Source: DATEDA01 sp963820965 (lineage in GTDB: Bacteria; Pseudomonadota; Gammaproteobacteria; Burkholderiales; SG8-39). Taken from it: a DNA stretch of 64,000 nucleotides. Both the position numbers and the translations under genes were made by a program. Positions within the stretch are counted from its first letter, which is position 1; each line of letters opens with the position of its first letter. Under the pieces are notes generated by a model, which had not been told where the DNA came from, did not search any database, and saw only the letters and a list, made by a program, of their open reading frames with translations. The stretch spans positions 495,681-559,680 of the forward strand of contig CAWGCC010000027.1 of assembly GCA_963820965.1 (NCBI GenBank), written 5' to 3'. Positions 8,067 through 18,626 of this stretch are shown here, one piece after another.

Positions 8067-8741
8067 TTGAAGCTCCTGGTCGTCGACGATCACCCGCTGA
8101 TACGCGAGGCGGTGCAAGGCGTGGTCGCGCGGCTCGAACCGGGAGCGACCGTGCTCGCAGCCGCCGACTCGGAGCGGGGGTTCGCGATCGCCGACGCCGA
8201 GCCCGATCTCGACCTCGTGCTCCTCGACCTGAATATCCCCGGCCTCTCGGGGATCCCCGCGTTGAAGGCGTGGCGGCGCCGCTACCCCGAGGTGCCGGTG
8301 GTGGTGCTGTCGAGCGCGGACGACCGCCCGACCGTGCTCGCGGCGATCGCCGCCGGCGCGGCGGGCTTCATCCCGAAGTCGTCGCCGAACGAGGTACTGC
8401 TCAGTGCGCTGCGACTCGTGCTCGCGGGCGGCAAGTACCTGCCGCCCGAGGCGCTGGCGCCGGTCGCAGGATCGGGCGCGCGGGCTGCGCGCGTGGCGAC
8501 GGAGCGAACCCTCTCGATCGAGACGCTCGGCCTGACCGATCGTCAGGCGCAGGTGCTGAAGCTCCTCGCCGCGGGCAAGTCGAACAAGCTGATCTGCCGC
8601 GAGCTCGATCTCGCCGAGCGTACGGTGAAGGCACACATCTCGGCGGTGTTCCGAGCGCTGGGCGTCAGAACGCGCACGCAGGCGGCCATCGCTGCCGCCA
8701 AGCTCGGCCTGGGTGCCGCCGACGAGGCGAAGCCGTCCTAG
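8067..8741 (+). CDS. NarL/FixJ-type response regulator
   Basis: A 224-residue two-component regulator. The receiver domain spans residues 1-120, with the acidic pair DD at 7-8 and the phospho-acceptor D54 in LVLLDLNIPG. A LuxR-type helix-turn-helix spans about residues 150-210 (LTDRQAQVLKLLAAGKSNKL, then ERTVKAHISAVFRALG). Translation starts at TTG, with AGAGG just upstream and no ATG in range. It converges with the hybrid kinase gene 8738-10885, whose stop codon shares the sequence CTAG with its own. The kinase is its likely partner. Confidence 0.93.
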   Translation: MKLLVVDDHPLIREAVQGVVARLEPGATVLAAADSERGFAIADAEPDLDLVLLDLNIPGLSGIPALKAWRRRYPEVPVVVLSSADDRPTVLAAIAAGAAGFIPKSSPNEVLLSALRLVLAGGKYLPPEALAPVAGSGARAARVATERTLSIETLGLTDRQAQVLKLLAAGKSNKLICRELDLAERTVKAHISAVFRALGVRTRTQAAIAAAKLGLGAADEAKPS

Positions 8742-10885
8742 CCCGGGACGCGCTCGCGCAGCAGCTGCTCGACGAGCGCCCGCAGCTTCGCCGGCCGCAC
8801 CGGCTTCTGGAGCAGGGGATAGCCGCGGGCGTGTGCGTCCGCGATGCGCTCGGCGGACGCATCGGCGGTGACGACGATCCCATGCAGGCTCGTGCCCCAG
8901 CGCGCCTTCAGCCGATCGAGGACGTCGAAGCCGCTCCCGCCTTCGCCGAGGCGCAGGTCGCAGAGCACGAGATCCGGCGACGCGCGGCCGGCGGCAAGCG
9001 CTTCTTCGCCGCTTGCCGCGGTCTCGACGCTGCAGCCCCAGCGCCGGAGGAGGCCGTCGAGCGCCGCGCGCACGTCGGGCTCGTCGTCGACGACGAGCAT
9101 GCGCAGGCCTGCGAGCTGCGTGCCCGTCTCGGGCGCGGCCGACGCGGGCTCGCCGGGGCGCGGCGGGACGATCGGCACGCGCACGCCGAATACCGAGCCG
9201 CGCCCGACCTGCGACTTCACGGTGATCGCATGGCCGAGCAGCCGCGCGACGCGGTCGACGATCGCGAGTCCGAGCCCCAGGCCCTTCGTCCGGTCGCGTT
9301 GCGGGCTGCCCGCCTGATAGAACTCCTCGAAGATGCGCGCCTGGTCGGCCGCGGCGATGCCGATGCCGGAGTCGGCGACGACGATCTCGGCCTCGCCGCC
9401 GTGCCGCCGGCAGCCGACGACGACGCCGCCCTCGCGCGTATAGCGGACCGCGTTCGCGACGAGGTTCAGGAGGCAGCGACCGAGCAGGGTCGGGTCGCTC
9501 TCGGTCCAGAGCGACGTCGGCGCGACGCGGAAGCGCAGCCCCCTCGCTTCGGCGGCGGGCGCGAACTCGTCGGCGAGGCGTTCGAGCAGGGGCTGCAGCG
9601 GGAAGACGCGCCGCTCGGGCTGAATCGCTCCGGCGTCGAGCTTCGAGACGTCGAGCAGCGCATCGAGCAAGTCCTCGAGGGCGTCGACCGAGCGGTCGAT
9701 GCGCCGCGCGAGCGCCGCAAGCTCCGGCCCGCGTGCGATCTCGCGCAGCTCGCCGACGCTGAGCGCGAGCGCAAACATCGGCTGGCGGAGATCGTGGCTC
9801 GCCGCGGCGAGGAATCGCGTCTTCGCCTGGTTCGCCTGCGCGAGCTGCTCGGTGCGCTCCGCGATACGGGCCTCGAGCGTCGCGTAGGACTCCTCGAGCC
9901 GCTCGGCCATGCGGTTGAACTGCGCGCCGAGCGCGTCGAGCTCGTCGCCGGTGCCGACGTGGATGCGTTCGCCGAGCTGGCCGGCGCCGATGCGTTCCGC
10001 GCCTGCGCCGAGCGCCTCGATCGGCCGTGCCATGCGCCGCGCCAGGAAGTAGCTCGCGGCGAGCGCGCCGAGCAGGCCGAGCGCGCCGAGGAGCGCCGTG
10101 CGGGTCACACCCGCGTACACCGGCGCGAGCGCCTCGTCCGCCGGCAGCTCGGCGAACACCGTCCACCCGTGGCGCGAGATCGGCACCCCCGCAGCGAGGA
10201 CCTTCGCGCCGGCGAGGTTGCGCGTCTGGAGCCGCGCCGCCGGCACCCCCGCGATCGCGTTGCTCACGTGCGGGAGCCGCGAGAGGTCGGTGCGGGCAAG
10301 CATGAGCCTGAGGTCGGGGTGCGACACCAGCCGTCCGCGCGAATCGACCACGTAGGCGAGCCCGCTCTGGCCGATCCGCGCGCGCGACACGATCTCCCAC
10401 ACGAACCTGAGATCCACCTCCGCGATGAGGACGCCGGACGCCGGCGCAGGGTTGCCGACCGCCAGCGACAGGAACGGCCCGCCCTCGCCCCGGAAGTAGA
10501 CGGGACTCGCGTGGGTGCCGCCGCGATGCGCACCGATGAACCGGGGATCGGCCGAGAAATCGGCGCCGCTCTCGGCCCGGTCGGGCGCGACGCGCGAAAG
10601 GTAGAGCCGCTCCCGGCCCGCCGGATCGATCCAGCGCAGCTCGGTGACTTGCGGCAGGCGCCGCAGGAGGCCGGCCATCTCGACCCGGCGGTCCGCGCGC
10701 TCGGCGCCCGCATGCGCGGCTACGTGTTCCCACGCGAGCGGCTCCTCGATCCCCCAGAGGAAGCTCCCGATGTGGATCGCGACCGCGCCCGCCTTCTCGC
10801 GGAGCAGCACGCCTTGCGCCGCCTCGGCGTCCCGATAGGCGAAGTAGCCGGTGACCGCGCCGACCGCGACGAGCACGGCGGTCAC
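8738..10885 (-). CDS. hybrid sensor histidine kinase (sensor-HAMP-HisKA-HATPase-REC)
   Basis: At least 715 residues. A membrane segment at the N-terminus is followed by a large periplasmic sensor region (about 25-260), a second membrane segment (LLGALGLLGALAASYFLA) and HAMP. HisKA carries H364 in ASHDLRQPMF. HATPase_c shows NLVANAVRY, DSGIGI and GLGLGLAIVD. A C-terminal receiver has D643 in LCDLRL. The GTG at 10885 is the last start-type codon, yet the frame stays open to an in-frame TAG at 10997-10999 and the extra residues (RRTLLWKYAAYSAAL) look like the true N-terminus. The real start may be lost to a frameshift or deletion joining it to the ggt remnant. Confidence 0.9.
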   Translation of the reverse strand: MTAVLVAVGAVTGYFAYRDAEAAQGVLLREKAGAVAIHIGSFLWGIEEPLAWEHVAAHAGAERADRRVEMAGLLRRLPQVTELRWIDPAGRERLYLSRVAPDRAESGADFSADPRFIGAHRGGTHASPVYFRGEGGPFLSLAVGNPAPASGVLIAEVDLRFVWEIVSRARIGQSGLAYVVDSRGRLVSHPDLRLMLARTDLSRLPHVSNAIAGVPAARLQTRNLAGAKVLAAGVPISRHGWTVFAELPADEALAPVYAGVTRTALLGALGLLGALAASYFLARRMARPIEALGAGAERIGAGQLGERIHVGTGDELDALGAQFNRMAERLEESYATLEARIAERTEQLAQANQAKTRFLAAASHDLRQPMFALALSVGELREIARGPELAALARRIDRSVDALEDLLDALLDVSKLDAGAIQPERRVFPLQPLLERLADEFAPAAEARGLRFRVAPTSLWTESDPTLLGRCLLNLVANAVRYTREGGVVVGCRRHGGEAEIVVADSGIGIAAADQARIFEEFYQAGSPQRDRTKGLGLGLAIVDRVARLLGHAITVKSQVGRGSVFGVRVPIVPPRPGEPASAAPETGTQLAGLRMLVVDDEPDVRAALDGLLRRWGCSVETAASGEEALAAGRASPDLVLCDLRLGEGGSGFDVLDRLKARWGTSLHGIVVTADASAERIADAHARGYPLLQKPVRPAKLRALVEQLLRERVPG

Positions 10886-10996
10886 CAGGGCCGCGGAGTA
10901 CGCGGCGTATTTCCAGAGGAGCGTCCGCCGTGCGCGGCATCCGCGGGCGCGGTCCCGCCACCGGAAGGGCGGCGCGGGGTTGTCTCGGATCCGGCT

Positions 10997-11190
10997 CTAG
11001 TCGATCGTCCGGTCGGCCCGCCGCAGCACCTCGCCGAGCGCGCCGACGAAGGCGGACCGCCCCATCAGCATCGAGGAGCATGCGCAAGGCCCGCCTGCGC
11101 CCCGAGCGGCTGCGAGGCGGAGACCACGTTCGCCGCCATCGTCGGGCGGCGCGCGGTGGGGTAGGCGGAGGTCCAGTCGGTGAAGCTCAT
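10997..11190 (-). pseudogene. 5-prime remnant of a gamma-glutamyltransferase gene
   Basis: From an ATG at 11190 the minus frame reads MSFTDWTSAYPTARRPTMAA, then NVVSASQPLGAQAGL. This matches the N-terminus of gamma-glutamyltransferases (NPYPSTRxPTFARNVVSTSHPLAAQAGLRML in relatives). The frame then breaks: a different frame continues MLLDADGAV, and a third ends GALGEVLRRADRTID before a TAG, which looks like the tail of some other protein. So only about 40 codons of ggt survive. It sits on the same strand, 200 bases after the last peptide-transporter gene, a place where ggt genes are often found. Confidence 0.65.
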
Positions 11191-11390
11191 AATGAGGCCA
11201 CCCGTGTCGCCGGCCGGGATGGTACTGCCTGTGGACGAACGATGTTCGGGAACTGCGGGTGGCGGGAGATCGAAGAGTCGGTCATCGTGCTCCTCTTTGG
11301 CGGCACTCCTGGCCTACGGCGCGGCCGGGATTATGAGCCGCTCGAATCGTGCCCGCTGTGTTGCGGTCGCACGCTTCATCGTGCGCTGCG

Positions 11391-12266
11391 CTACCGGCTC
11401 CGTGGATCCAGCGCATCCCGCAGCCCGTCCCCGAGTAGGTTGAACGCGAGCACCGTCACGAAGATCGCGAGCCCAGGAAACACCGCCATCCAGGGCGCCT
11501 GCGTCAGAAACCGCTGCGCGATGTTCAGCATCGATCCCCAGCTCGGCGCCGGCGGCTGCTGACCCAGCCCCAGGAACGACAACGCGGCTTCGGCGATGAT
11601 CGCCGCCGCGATCGCGAGCGTCGCCTGCACGATCACCGGCGGCAGGATGTTCGGGAGGATGTGGCGCACCAGGATGCGTAGCGGCGGGTTGCCGACCGCC
11701 CGCGCCGCCTCGACGTAATCTTCCGATTTGACCGTAAGCACCTGCCCGCGCGCGAGGCGCACGAAGACCGGCGTCGTCGCGATGCCGATGGCGATCATCG
11801 CGTTCCCGAGGCTCGGGCCCAGGAACGCGGCGAGCGCGATCGCGAGGATCAGGAACGGGCAGGCGAGCATCGCGTCCGCGATCCGGCTGATCAGGCCGTC
11901 GACCAGCCCGCCGATGTAGCCGGCGAGCATGCCGAGCGGCACGCCGATCCCGACGGCGATCGACACCGAGATCACACCCGCCGCGAGCGAGGCGCGCGCG
12001 CCCCAGATCACCCGCGATAGAAGGTCGCGCCCCACCTCGTCGGTGCCGAACCAGTGCGACGCGCCCGGCGCCTTGCGCACGAGCGACCAGCTCGTCTGGA
12101 GCGGATCGAACGGCGCGAGCAGCGGCGCGGCGGCCGCCAAAAGGATCATCGCCGCGACGACGCCGAGCCCGAACACGGCGGTGCGCCGCTGCCACAGCCG
12201 GCGCAACGCCCGCCGGGCCGGACTGTCGACCGTTGCGGGCGGCGCATCGAGGACGACGGCGCTCAT
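11391..12266 (-). CDS. peptide ABC transporter permease (DppC type)
   Basis: A 291-residue inner-membrane permease. An N-terminal cytoplasmic stretch precedes the first membrane span (VFGLGVVAAMILLAAAAPLL). The OppC/DppC signature HWFGTDEVGRDLLSRVIWGA follows, then five more spans and the EAA-type coupling loop (YVEAARAVGNPPLRILVRHI). It ends near GDGLRDALDPR, the usual DppC C-terminus. It is the last intact gene of the transporter operon and lies 61 bp after the DppB-type gene. GAGGG precedes the start. Confidence 0.94.
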   Translation of the reverse strand: MSAVVLDAPPATVDSPARRALRRLWQRRTAVFGLGVVAAMILLAAAAPLLAPFDPLQTSWSLVRKAPGASHWFGTDEVGRDLLSRVIWGARASLAAGVISVSIAVGIGVPLGMLAGYIGGLVDGLISRIADAMLACPFLILAIALAAFLGPSLGNAMIAIGIATTPVFVRLARGQVLTVKSEDYVEAARAVGNPPLRILVRHILPNILPPVIVQATLAIAAAIIAEAALSFLGLGQQPPAPSWGSMLNIAQRFLTQAPWMAVFPGLAIFVTVLAFNLLGDGLRDALDPRSR

Positions 12267-12327
12267 CGGACTACCCTCGCGCCGGGCGCTGGGGGTTCGC
12301 CTTGGGGCGGCCCGGCGGGCTCACGCT

Positions 12328-13269
12328 TCAGCCCCGCAGCCGCGGGTTGACGAGCACGTAGGCGACATCGGCGAGCAGGTTGAGCACGATGTAGGTGGTG
12401 GCGGTGACCAGCACGACGCCCTGCACCACCGCGTAGTCGCGGTTGAACACCGCGTCCACGATCAGCTTGCCGAAGCCGGGGATCGAGAACACCTGCTCGG
12501 TGAGCACCGCGCCCGAGAGCAGCGTGCCGAACTCGAGCGCGCCGAGCGTGATCACCGGCGTGAGCGCGTTGCGCAGCGCGTGCTTCAGGACAACGGTCCG
12601 CTCGCGAGCCCCTTTGGCGCGCGCGGTGCGCACGTAGTCGGCGCCCATCGCCTGGAGCATGGCCGAGCGCATGTGCCGCATGAGCACCGCCGCGATCGCG
12701 TTGCCGAGCACGAAGGCGGGCATGATCGTCGTCGCGATCGACCGCCAGAAATCCTCCGTCGGGCTGACGAAACCGGAGGCCGGCAGCCAGCCGAGCGTCA
12801 CTGAAAACAGAAAGATGAACAGGATGCCGAGCCAGAAGTTCGGCGTCGACAATCCCCACAGCGCGAAGAGGTTCGCACCAACGTCCCAGGCGGTGTCCTT
12901 CTTCACGGCGGAGATCACGCCCGCGGGGATGCCGATGAGGAGCGCGATGACGAACGCCATCGTGGCGAGCTGCAAGGTGACCGGCAGCTTCTCGAGCACG
13001 AGGTCGGATACCGGCCGCTTGATCCGCATCGACTCGCCGAGATCACCCGTGAGCACGCCCTTGACCCAATGCAGGTACTGCATCGGCAGGGGTTGATCAA
13101 GCCGGTACTGCCTGCGGATCTGCTCGAGGACGGCGGGGTCGCGTTCCTCGCCGGCCATCGTGAGCGCGGGGTCGCCCGGCAGCAGCTGCTGCAGCAGGAA
13201 GATGATCACCGACACGAAGAACAGCGTCGGGACGAGCTGGGCCAGCCGCCGCGAGAGGAAGGCGACCAT
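12328..13269 (-). CDS. peptide ABC transporter permease (DppB type)
   Basis: A 313-residue inner-membrane permease with the DppB/OppB layout. The first span (LVPTLFFVSVIIFLLQQLLP) is followed by a periplasmic loop with PGDPALTMAGEE and LDQPLPMQYLHWV. The coupling loop is MGADYVRTARAKGARERTVV, and the C-terminal region has SIPGFGKLIVDAVFNRDYAV. It pairs with the DppC-type permease downstream. Residues and length are normal for the family. Confidence 0.95.
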   Translation of the reverse strand: MVAFLSRRLAQLVPTLFFVSVIIFLLQQLLPGDPALTMAGEERDPAVLEQIRRQYRLDQPLPMQYLHWVKGVLTGDLGESMRIKRPVSDLVLEKLPVTLQLATMAFVIALLIGIPAGVISAVKKDTAWDVGANLFALWGLSTPNFWLGILFIFLFSVTLGWLPASGFVSPTEDFWRSIATTIMPAFVLGNAIAAVLMRHMRSAMLQAMGADYVRTARAKGARERTVVLKHALRNALTPVITLGALEFGTLLSGAVLTEQVFSIPGFGKLIVDAVFNRDYAVVQGVVLVTATTYIVLNLLADVAYVLVNPRLRG

Positions 13270-13290
13270 GGCTGCGTGGCGCGGCGGGTG

Positions 13291-14799
13291 CTACTTCAGC
13301 CGCAGCCCCGTCACCCGGATCAGCCCGTCCGGCATCACGCGAAAACCCTCGAGCCGGTTCCCGTGCGCGAAGAGGAGCGTGCGGTGGTAGAGGTACATCA
13401 CGCCGCCGTTCGCGAGGATCGTCGGCGCCGCCGCTTCGTACGCGGCTTTACGCTCTGCCAGCGTGCTCGCGGTGCGCGCCTTGTTGAGCAGCTCGTCGAC
13501 GTTCTTGTCGCAGAACCGGCCCATGTTGAGCGGCGCGCCGCAGCTCGCGAACGAGAAGATGTTGCCGTCGGGGTCGGTCCGCCCGCTCCAGGCGAGGAAG
13601 AAGATGTGGAAGTTGCCCTTCTCGCCCTCGTTCAGCGACGTCGCGAACTCGGTGACGCGGATCTTGAGGTCGAAGCCTGCCTCGGCCGTCATCGACTGGA
13701 TGACCTCGGCGACCGAGCGGCTCTCGGGGTTGTTCGGTACCATGAAGTCGAGCACGATCGGCGTCGGGACCCCGGACTCCTTGACGAGCGCTCTCGCCTT
13801 GGCGATGTCGCGCTTCGGCGTCGGGAACTTCGCCATGTAGTAGGGGTTCTGCGGGCTCACCCACTGGTTGTTCGGCCGGTTGATGCCGTTGAACACGACC
13901 TGGTTGATCGCGTCGCGGTCGAGGGCGAGCTCGAACGCCTGCCGGACCTTGGGGTTCCTCGCGAGCGGGTTGTTCGACCGCTCGCCGTTGCTGACGTTGA
14001 TCGTGATCCCCTGGTAGCCAAGCTCGGTGCCGATCGCGAGCTTGAGCTTCGGGTCTTTCTTGACCTCCTCGATGTCGGTGGCGAGCATCCGCTCGATCAG
14101 GTCGAGCCCGCCCGACTTCAGGTTGGCGAGCCGCACCGTCGAATCCTGGATCGGCTGGTAGACGATGCGGTCGATCTGCACTTTGCCCTTGTCCCAGTAG
14201 TCGGCGAACCGCTCGACGACGATGCGGTCCTGCGCGACCCGCTCGACGAACTTGTACGGACCGGCGCATACCGGCCGCGTGCCGAACTTGTCGCCGGCGG
14301 CTTGCGCCGCCTTGGGCGACACCATCATCCCGGCGCGGTCGGTGAGCTGCGCGATGAGCGGCGCGAACGACGCCTTCAGGTGCAGGCGTATGGTCGACTT
14401 GTCGACCACCTCGACCTTGTCTACCTGCGCGATCTCCGCCCTGCGGAACGAGCCCTGCATCGTCAGGTGCCGGTCGAGGCTGAACTTGGCCGCTTCGGCG
14501 TCGAACGGCTCGCCGTCGTGGAACTTCACGCCCTCGCGCAGCTTGATGCTGACGGTCCTGCCGTCGGCCGAGGTCTCGTGCGAGAGCGCGAGCTGCGGCA
14601 CGAGGCCGAGCTTCTCGTCGATGTCGAACAGCTTGTCGCAGATCGACGCGAACACGATCCGGCCGACGTAAGTCCGCGCGAGCGTCGGGTCGAGAACGTC
14701 CGGATCCTCGGCGAGGCCGATGCGGAGCGTGGTCTGCGCGAACGCGGGCAGGGCGATGAGGAGCGAGCTTGCCGCGACGCCGAGAACCTTCGTTTTCAT
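13291..14799 (-). CDS. peptide ABC transporter substrate-binding protein (DppA/SBP_bac_5 type)
   Basis: A 502-residue periplasmic protein. The signal peptide ends LPAFAQ and is followed by TTLRIGLAEDPDVLDPTLAR, the usual start of the SBP_bac_5 fold. The signature REGVKFHDGEPFDAEAAKFS is present, and TGLRLK ends the protein. It lies 21 bp upstream of the permease genes, with AGGGAGA 8 bases before its ATG. The family takes di- to oligopeptides, glutathione, nickel or opines; ligand is not fixed by sequence. The DUF1028 gene at the operon head and the ggt remnant at its tail hint at peptides or gamma-glutamyl compounds. Confidence 0.95.
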   Translation of the reverse strand: MKTKVLGVAASSLLIALPAFAQTTLRIGLAEDPDVLDPTLARTYVGRIVFASICDKLFDIDEKLGLVPQLALSHETSADGRTVSIKLREGVKFHDGEPFDAEAAKFSLDRHLTMQGSFRRAEIAQVDKVEVVDKSTIRLHLKASFAPLIAQLTDRAGMMVSPKAAQAAGDKFGTRPVCAGPYKFVERVAQDRIVVERFADYWDKGKVQIDRIVYQPIQDSTVRLANLKSGGLDLIERMLATDIEEVKKDPKLKLAIGTELGYQGITINVSNGERSNNPLARNPKVRQAFELALDRDAINQVVFNGINRPNNQWVSPQNPYYMAKFPTPKRDIAKARALVKESGVPTPIVLDFMVPNNPESRSVAEVIQSMTAEAGFDLKIRVTEFATSLNEGEKGNFHIFFLAWSGRTDPDGNIFSFASCGAPLNMGRFCDKNVDELLNKARTASTLAERKAAYEAAAPTILANGGVMYLYHRTLLFAHGNRLEGFRVMPDGLIRVTGLRLK

Positions 14800-14823
14800 G
14801 AGCGGGTCTCCCTGAGATATCGA

Positions 14824-16876
<2,053 letters not shown>

Positions 16877-16880
<4 letters not shown>

Positions 16881-17596
16881 CGGCTGCGGCCTTCCCCGGC
16901 GAGGGCGCGCGCGATGCCGGCTTCGATGACGTCGCGGTCGAACACGCCGGCGGGTGACGCGTGCGTGGGTAGGAACTTCGCGAAATGGACGAAGCGCTCG
17001 CGGCTCACGGCCTCGAGCCGCTCGAGCTCGGCGAGCGGGTCGATGTGGTCGTCGACGCGGAGATCGAGCGCCGGGTACTCCTCGGTGGTGTAGATCACGA
17101 GCGCCGCCGACTGCTTGCCGCGCTTGTCGCCGCCGGCCGCTTCGCCGGCTCTCAGCGCCGCGATAAGGCGGCGCGCGAAGGGCAGGGCCGACGCTTCTTC
17201 GTAGGTGCGCACCGTCTCGGCGATCACCTCCGGGCCGGCGAGCATGTTGCCGGCGACCGAGAAGCCGAGGCGCACCGCGTGGCCGCACCAGGGGATGCAA
17301 GCGTCGCCCGTGTACGCGGCGATGCTGCCCGCCGCATCCTGAACGTGGAGCTGTCGCGTCGCGCGACCCTCGTCGGAAGCAGTCAGCACCTCGACCACGG
17401 TTCGGGCGGACACGCCCTCGCGCAGCAGTCGCAAGCCGCGCGGGCCCCAGGTCGGATTGATGAGCGCCTGTGTTGCGAGCGCGCCGACGCCGCCCAGCGC
17501 GTGGGGGCAGAGCGCGCCGACGGCGAAGAAGCGGGTCGCGACGGCGATGCCGAGCGCGCCCGTTTCAGGATGTCTTGCGACGATCGACCAGGTCAT
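16877..17596 (-). CDS. DUF1028 Ntn-hydrolase-like protein
   Basis: A 239-residue cytoplasmic protein that opens the transporter operon. It begins MTWSIVARHPETGALGIAVA, the typical DUF1028 start, then GVGALATQALINPTWGPRGL and a later GFSVAGNMLAG block. DUF1028 proteins have an Ntn-hydrolase fold and often sit in peptide-uptake or gamma-glutamyl operons, which suggests amide or peptide hydrolysis; no activity is proven from this sequence. Start at 17596 was preferred over 17623 because the family begins there. Its stop overlaps the GTG of the ATPase gene by 4 bases. Confidence 0.85.
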
Positions 17597-18250
17597 CCCG
17601 GAAATCGCCCCCGGAACTAGCAACTCGCAGCACCCGATCCCCCTCGGCAGCCTGCCAACGGTCGAGCGTTGAAGAACACCGCGACAAAAAGAGAACGCGT
17701 CTTTATCGGGCCCTGCTCGGCAGACTCACCCACGGTCCTGGTGAGCCACAGAGACTGCGTCATTCTAAGCTCGAAGGAACACGCCGGGCCCGAGCACCCT
17801 TGAGGTCCACTACGCACCAGCGGAGATTTACCGTTGGGCGAGCTACCAAGTAGCTCGCTACGGGCGTTTCATCGATCCCGCGGCGATACGCGGAGGATCG
17901 ACCACCGATTGATAGGCGGACTGGGCGTGATCCTCGTCAGGGCCTTCGCGTAATGCGCGCGACGTGAGCGCCTCCAGGATCGCAATGTCATCCGCGTCTC
18001 GTTGCCGCGCGCGAGCCGCATCGATGGTTTGCCGAGTGCCCGTGCGCGCACCCGAAACGTGCGCTGGACCGTGGTCCTGCGCCAAGAGGATGCGGGGCAC
18101 GCGCGCCAAATCGCTCGTGCCTGCTCGCCGTGCCACGCGGAATGAAACTTGCTACTCGCATGGGGTCAGGGGGGCCGATCGCATGACCCACGACGCGCCA
18201 GCAGATCGCTCTCGTTCTCTTAGTGATTGCTTCGGCAACAGAGGTGGATC
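17597..18250. other. long intergenic stretch before the STAS gene
   Basis: No confident gene. A weak minus-strand frame (17858-18136) is listed separately. An 8-bp perfect inverted repeat GCGAGCTA/TAGCTCGC at 17838-17858 with a 5-base loop lies at that frame's stop. A GAGGTGG ribosome binding site for the STAS gene is at 18241-18247. The promoter of the DUF1028-transporter operon should lie near 17600-17800. Confidence 0.5.
17858..18136 (-). CDS. uncertain small hypothetical protein
   Basis: A 92-residue frame. Its second half (RQRDADDIAILEALTSRALR, then EGPDEDHAQSAYQSVV) has a balanced, acidic composition unlike the Arg/Pro-rich shadow frames around it. The first third looks poor, so the true start may be internal or the gene may be a remnant. 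A hairpin at 17838-17858 lies directly at its stop. No family recognised. Confidence 0.3.
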   Translation of the reverse strand: MARRAGTSDLARVPRILLAQDHGPAHVSGARTGTRQTIDAARARQRDADDIAILEALTSRALREGPDEDHAQSAYQSVVDPPRIAAGSMKRP

Positions 18251-18595
18251 ATGGCTAGCAGGATCGAACACACCGCCGACATCTCCGTGATCACGCCGGT
18301 CGGGCGCATCGACGGCACCACCGCGGCGTCGATCGAGAAGGAGATCCTGGACGTGATCGCGGCTGGCTCTCCCCGCGTCGTGCTGGACTTGAGCCAGATC
18401 GAGTACATCTCGAGCGCCGGCTTGCGCGTGGTGGTGATCGCGGCCAAGCGCTTGAAGCAGCGGTCTGGCTCGTTCGTGCTGTGTAGTCTTCAACCACTGG
18501 TGAGCGAGGTGTTCGAGATCAGCGGGCTGCTGAGCCTGGTGACGGTCAAGGATTCGCTCCGCGAGGCGATGGCGAGCGCGGGACGGTTAGCCTGA
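18251..18595 (+). CDS. STAS-domain anti-sigma-factor antagonist-like protein
   Basis: A 114-residue single-domain STAS protein of the SpoIIAA type. It has ISVITPVGRIDGTTAASIEK at the start and the phosphorylation loop VLDLSQIEYISSAGLRVVVI around residue 55, with the tandem serines kept. Such proteins are switched by a cognate serine kinase and bind an anti-sigma or other partner when unphosphorylated. No RsbW-like kinase or PP2C phosphatase is in the window, so partners are elsewhere. GAGGTGG precedes ATG 18251, which decides against an upstream in-frame ATG. Confidence 0.93.
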   Translation: MASRIEHTADISVITPVGRIDGTTAASIEKEILDVIAAGSPRVVLDLSQIEYISSAGLRVVVIAAKRLKQRSGSFVLCSLQPLVSEVFEISGLLSLVTVKDSLREAMASAGRLA

Positions 18596-18626
18596 TCCTC
18601 GCTGCGACTGCATGAGGCGAGCCCGG

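Noticed and set aside
6489..11087. A 1532-codon open frame on the minus strand
   Set aside because: Only its last 322 codons (tctC) make sense. The rest is an Arg/Ala-rich shadow of the hybrid kinase and of the response regulator region, open because of the high GC content.
8030..11164. A 1044-codon plus-strand frame over the regulator and kinase
   Set aside because: It overlaps two well-supported genes in other frames, and its translation is Arg/Glu/His-rich with no domain sense.
17838..17858. Terminator for the DUF1028 transporter operon
   Set aside because: The hairpin lies upstream of that operon, not after it, and has no T run. At best it belongs to the doubtful small frame at 17858-18136.
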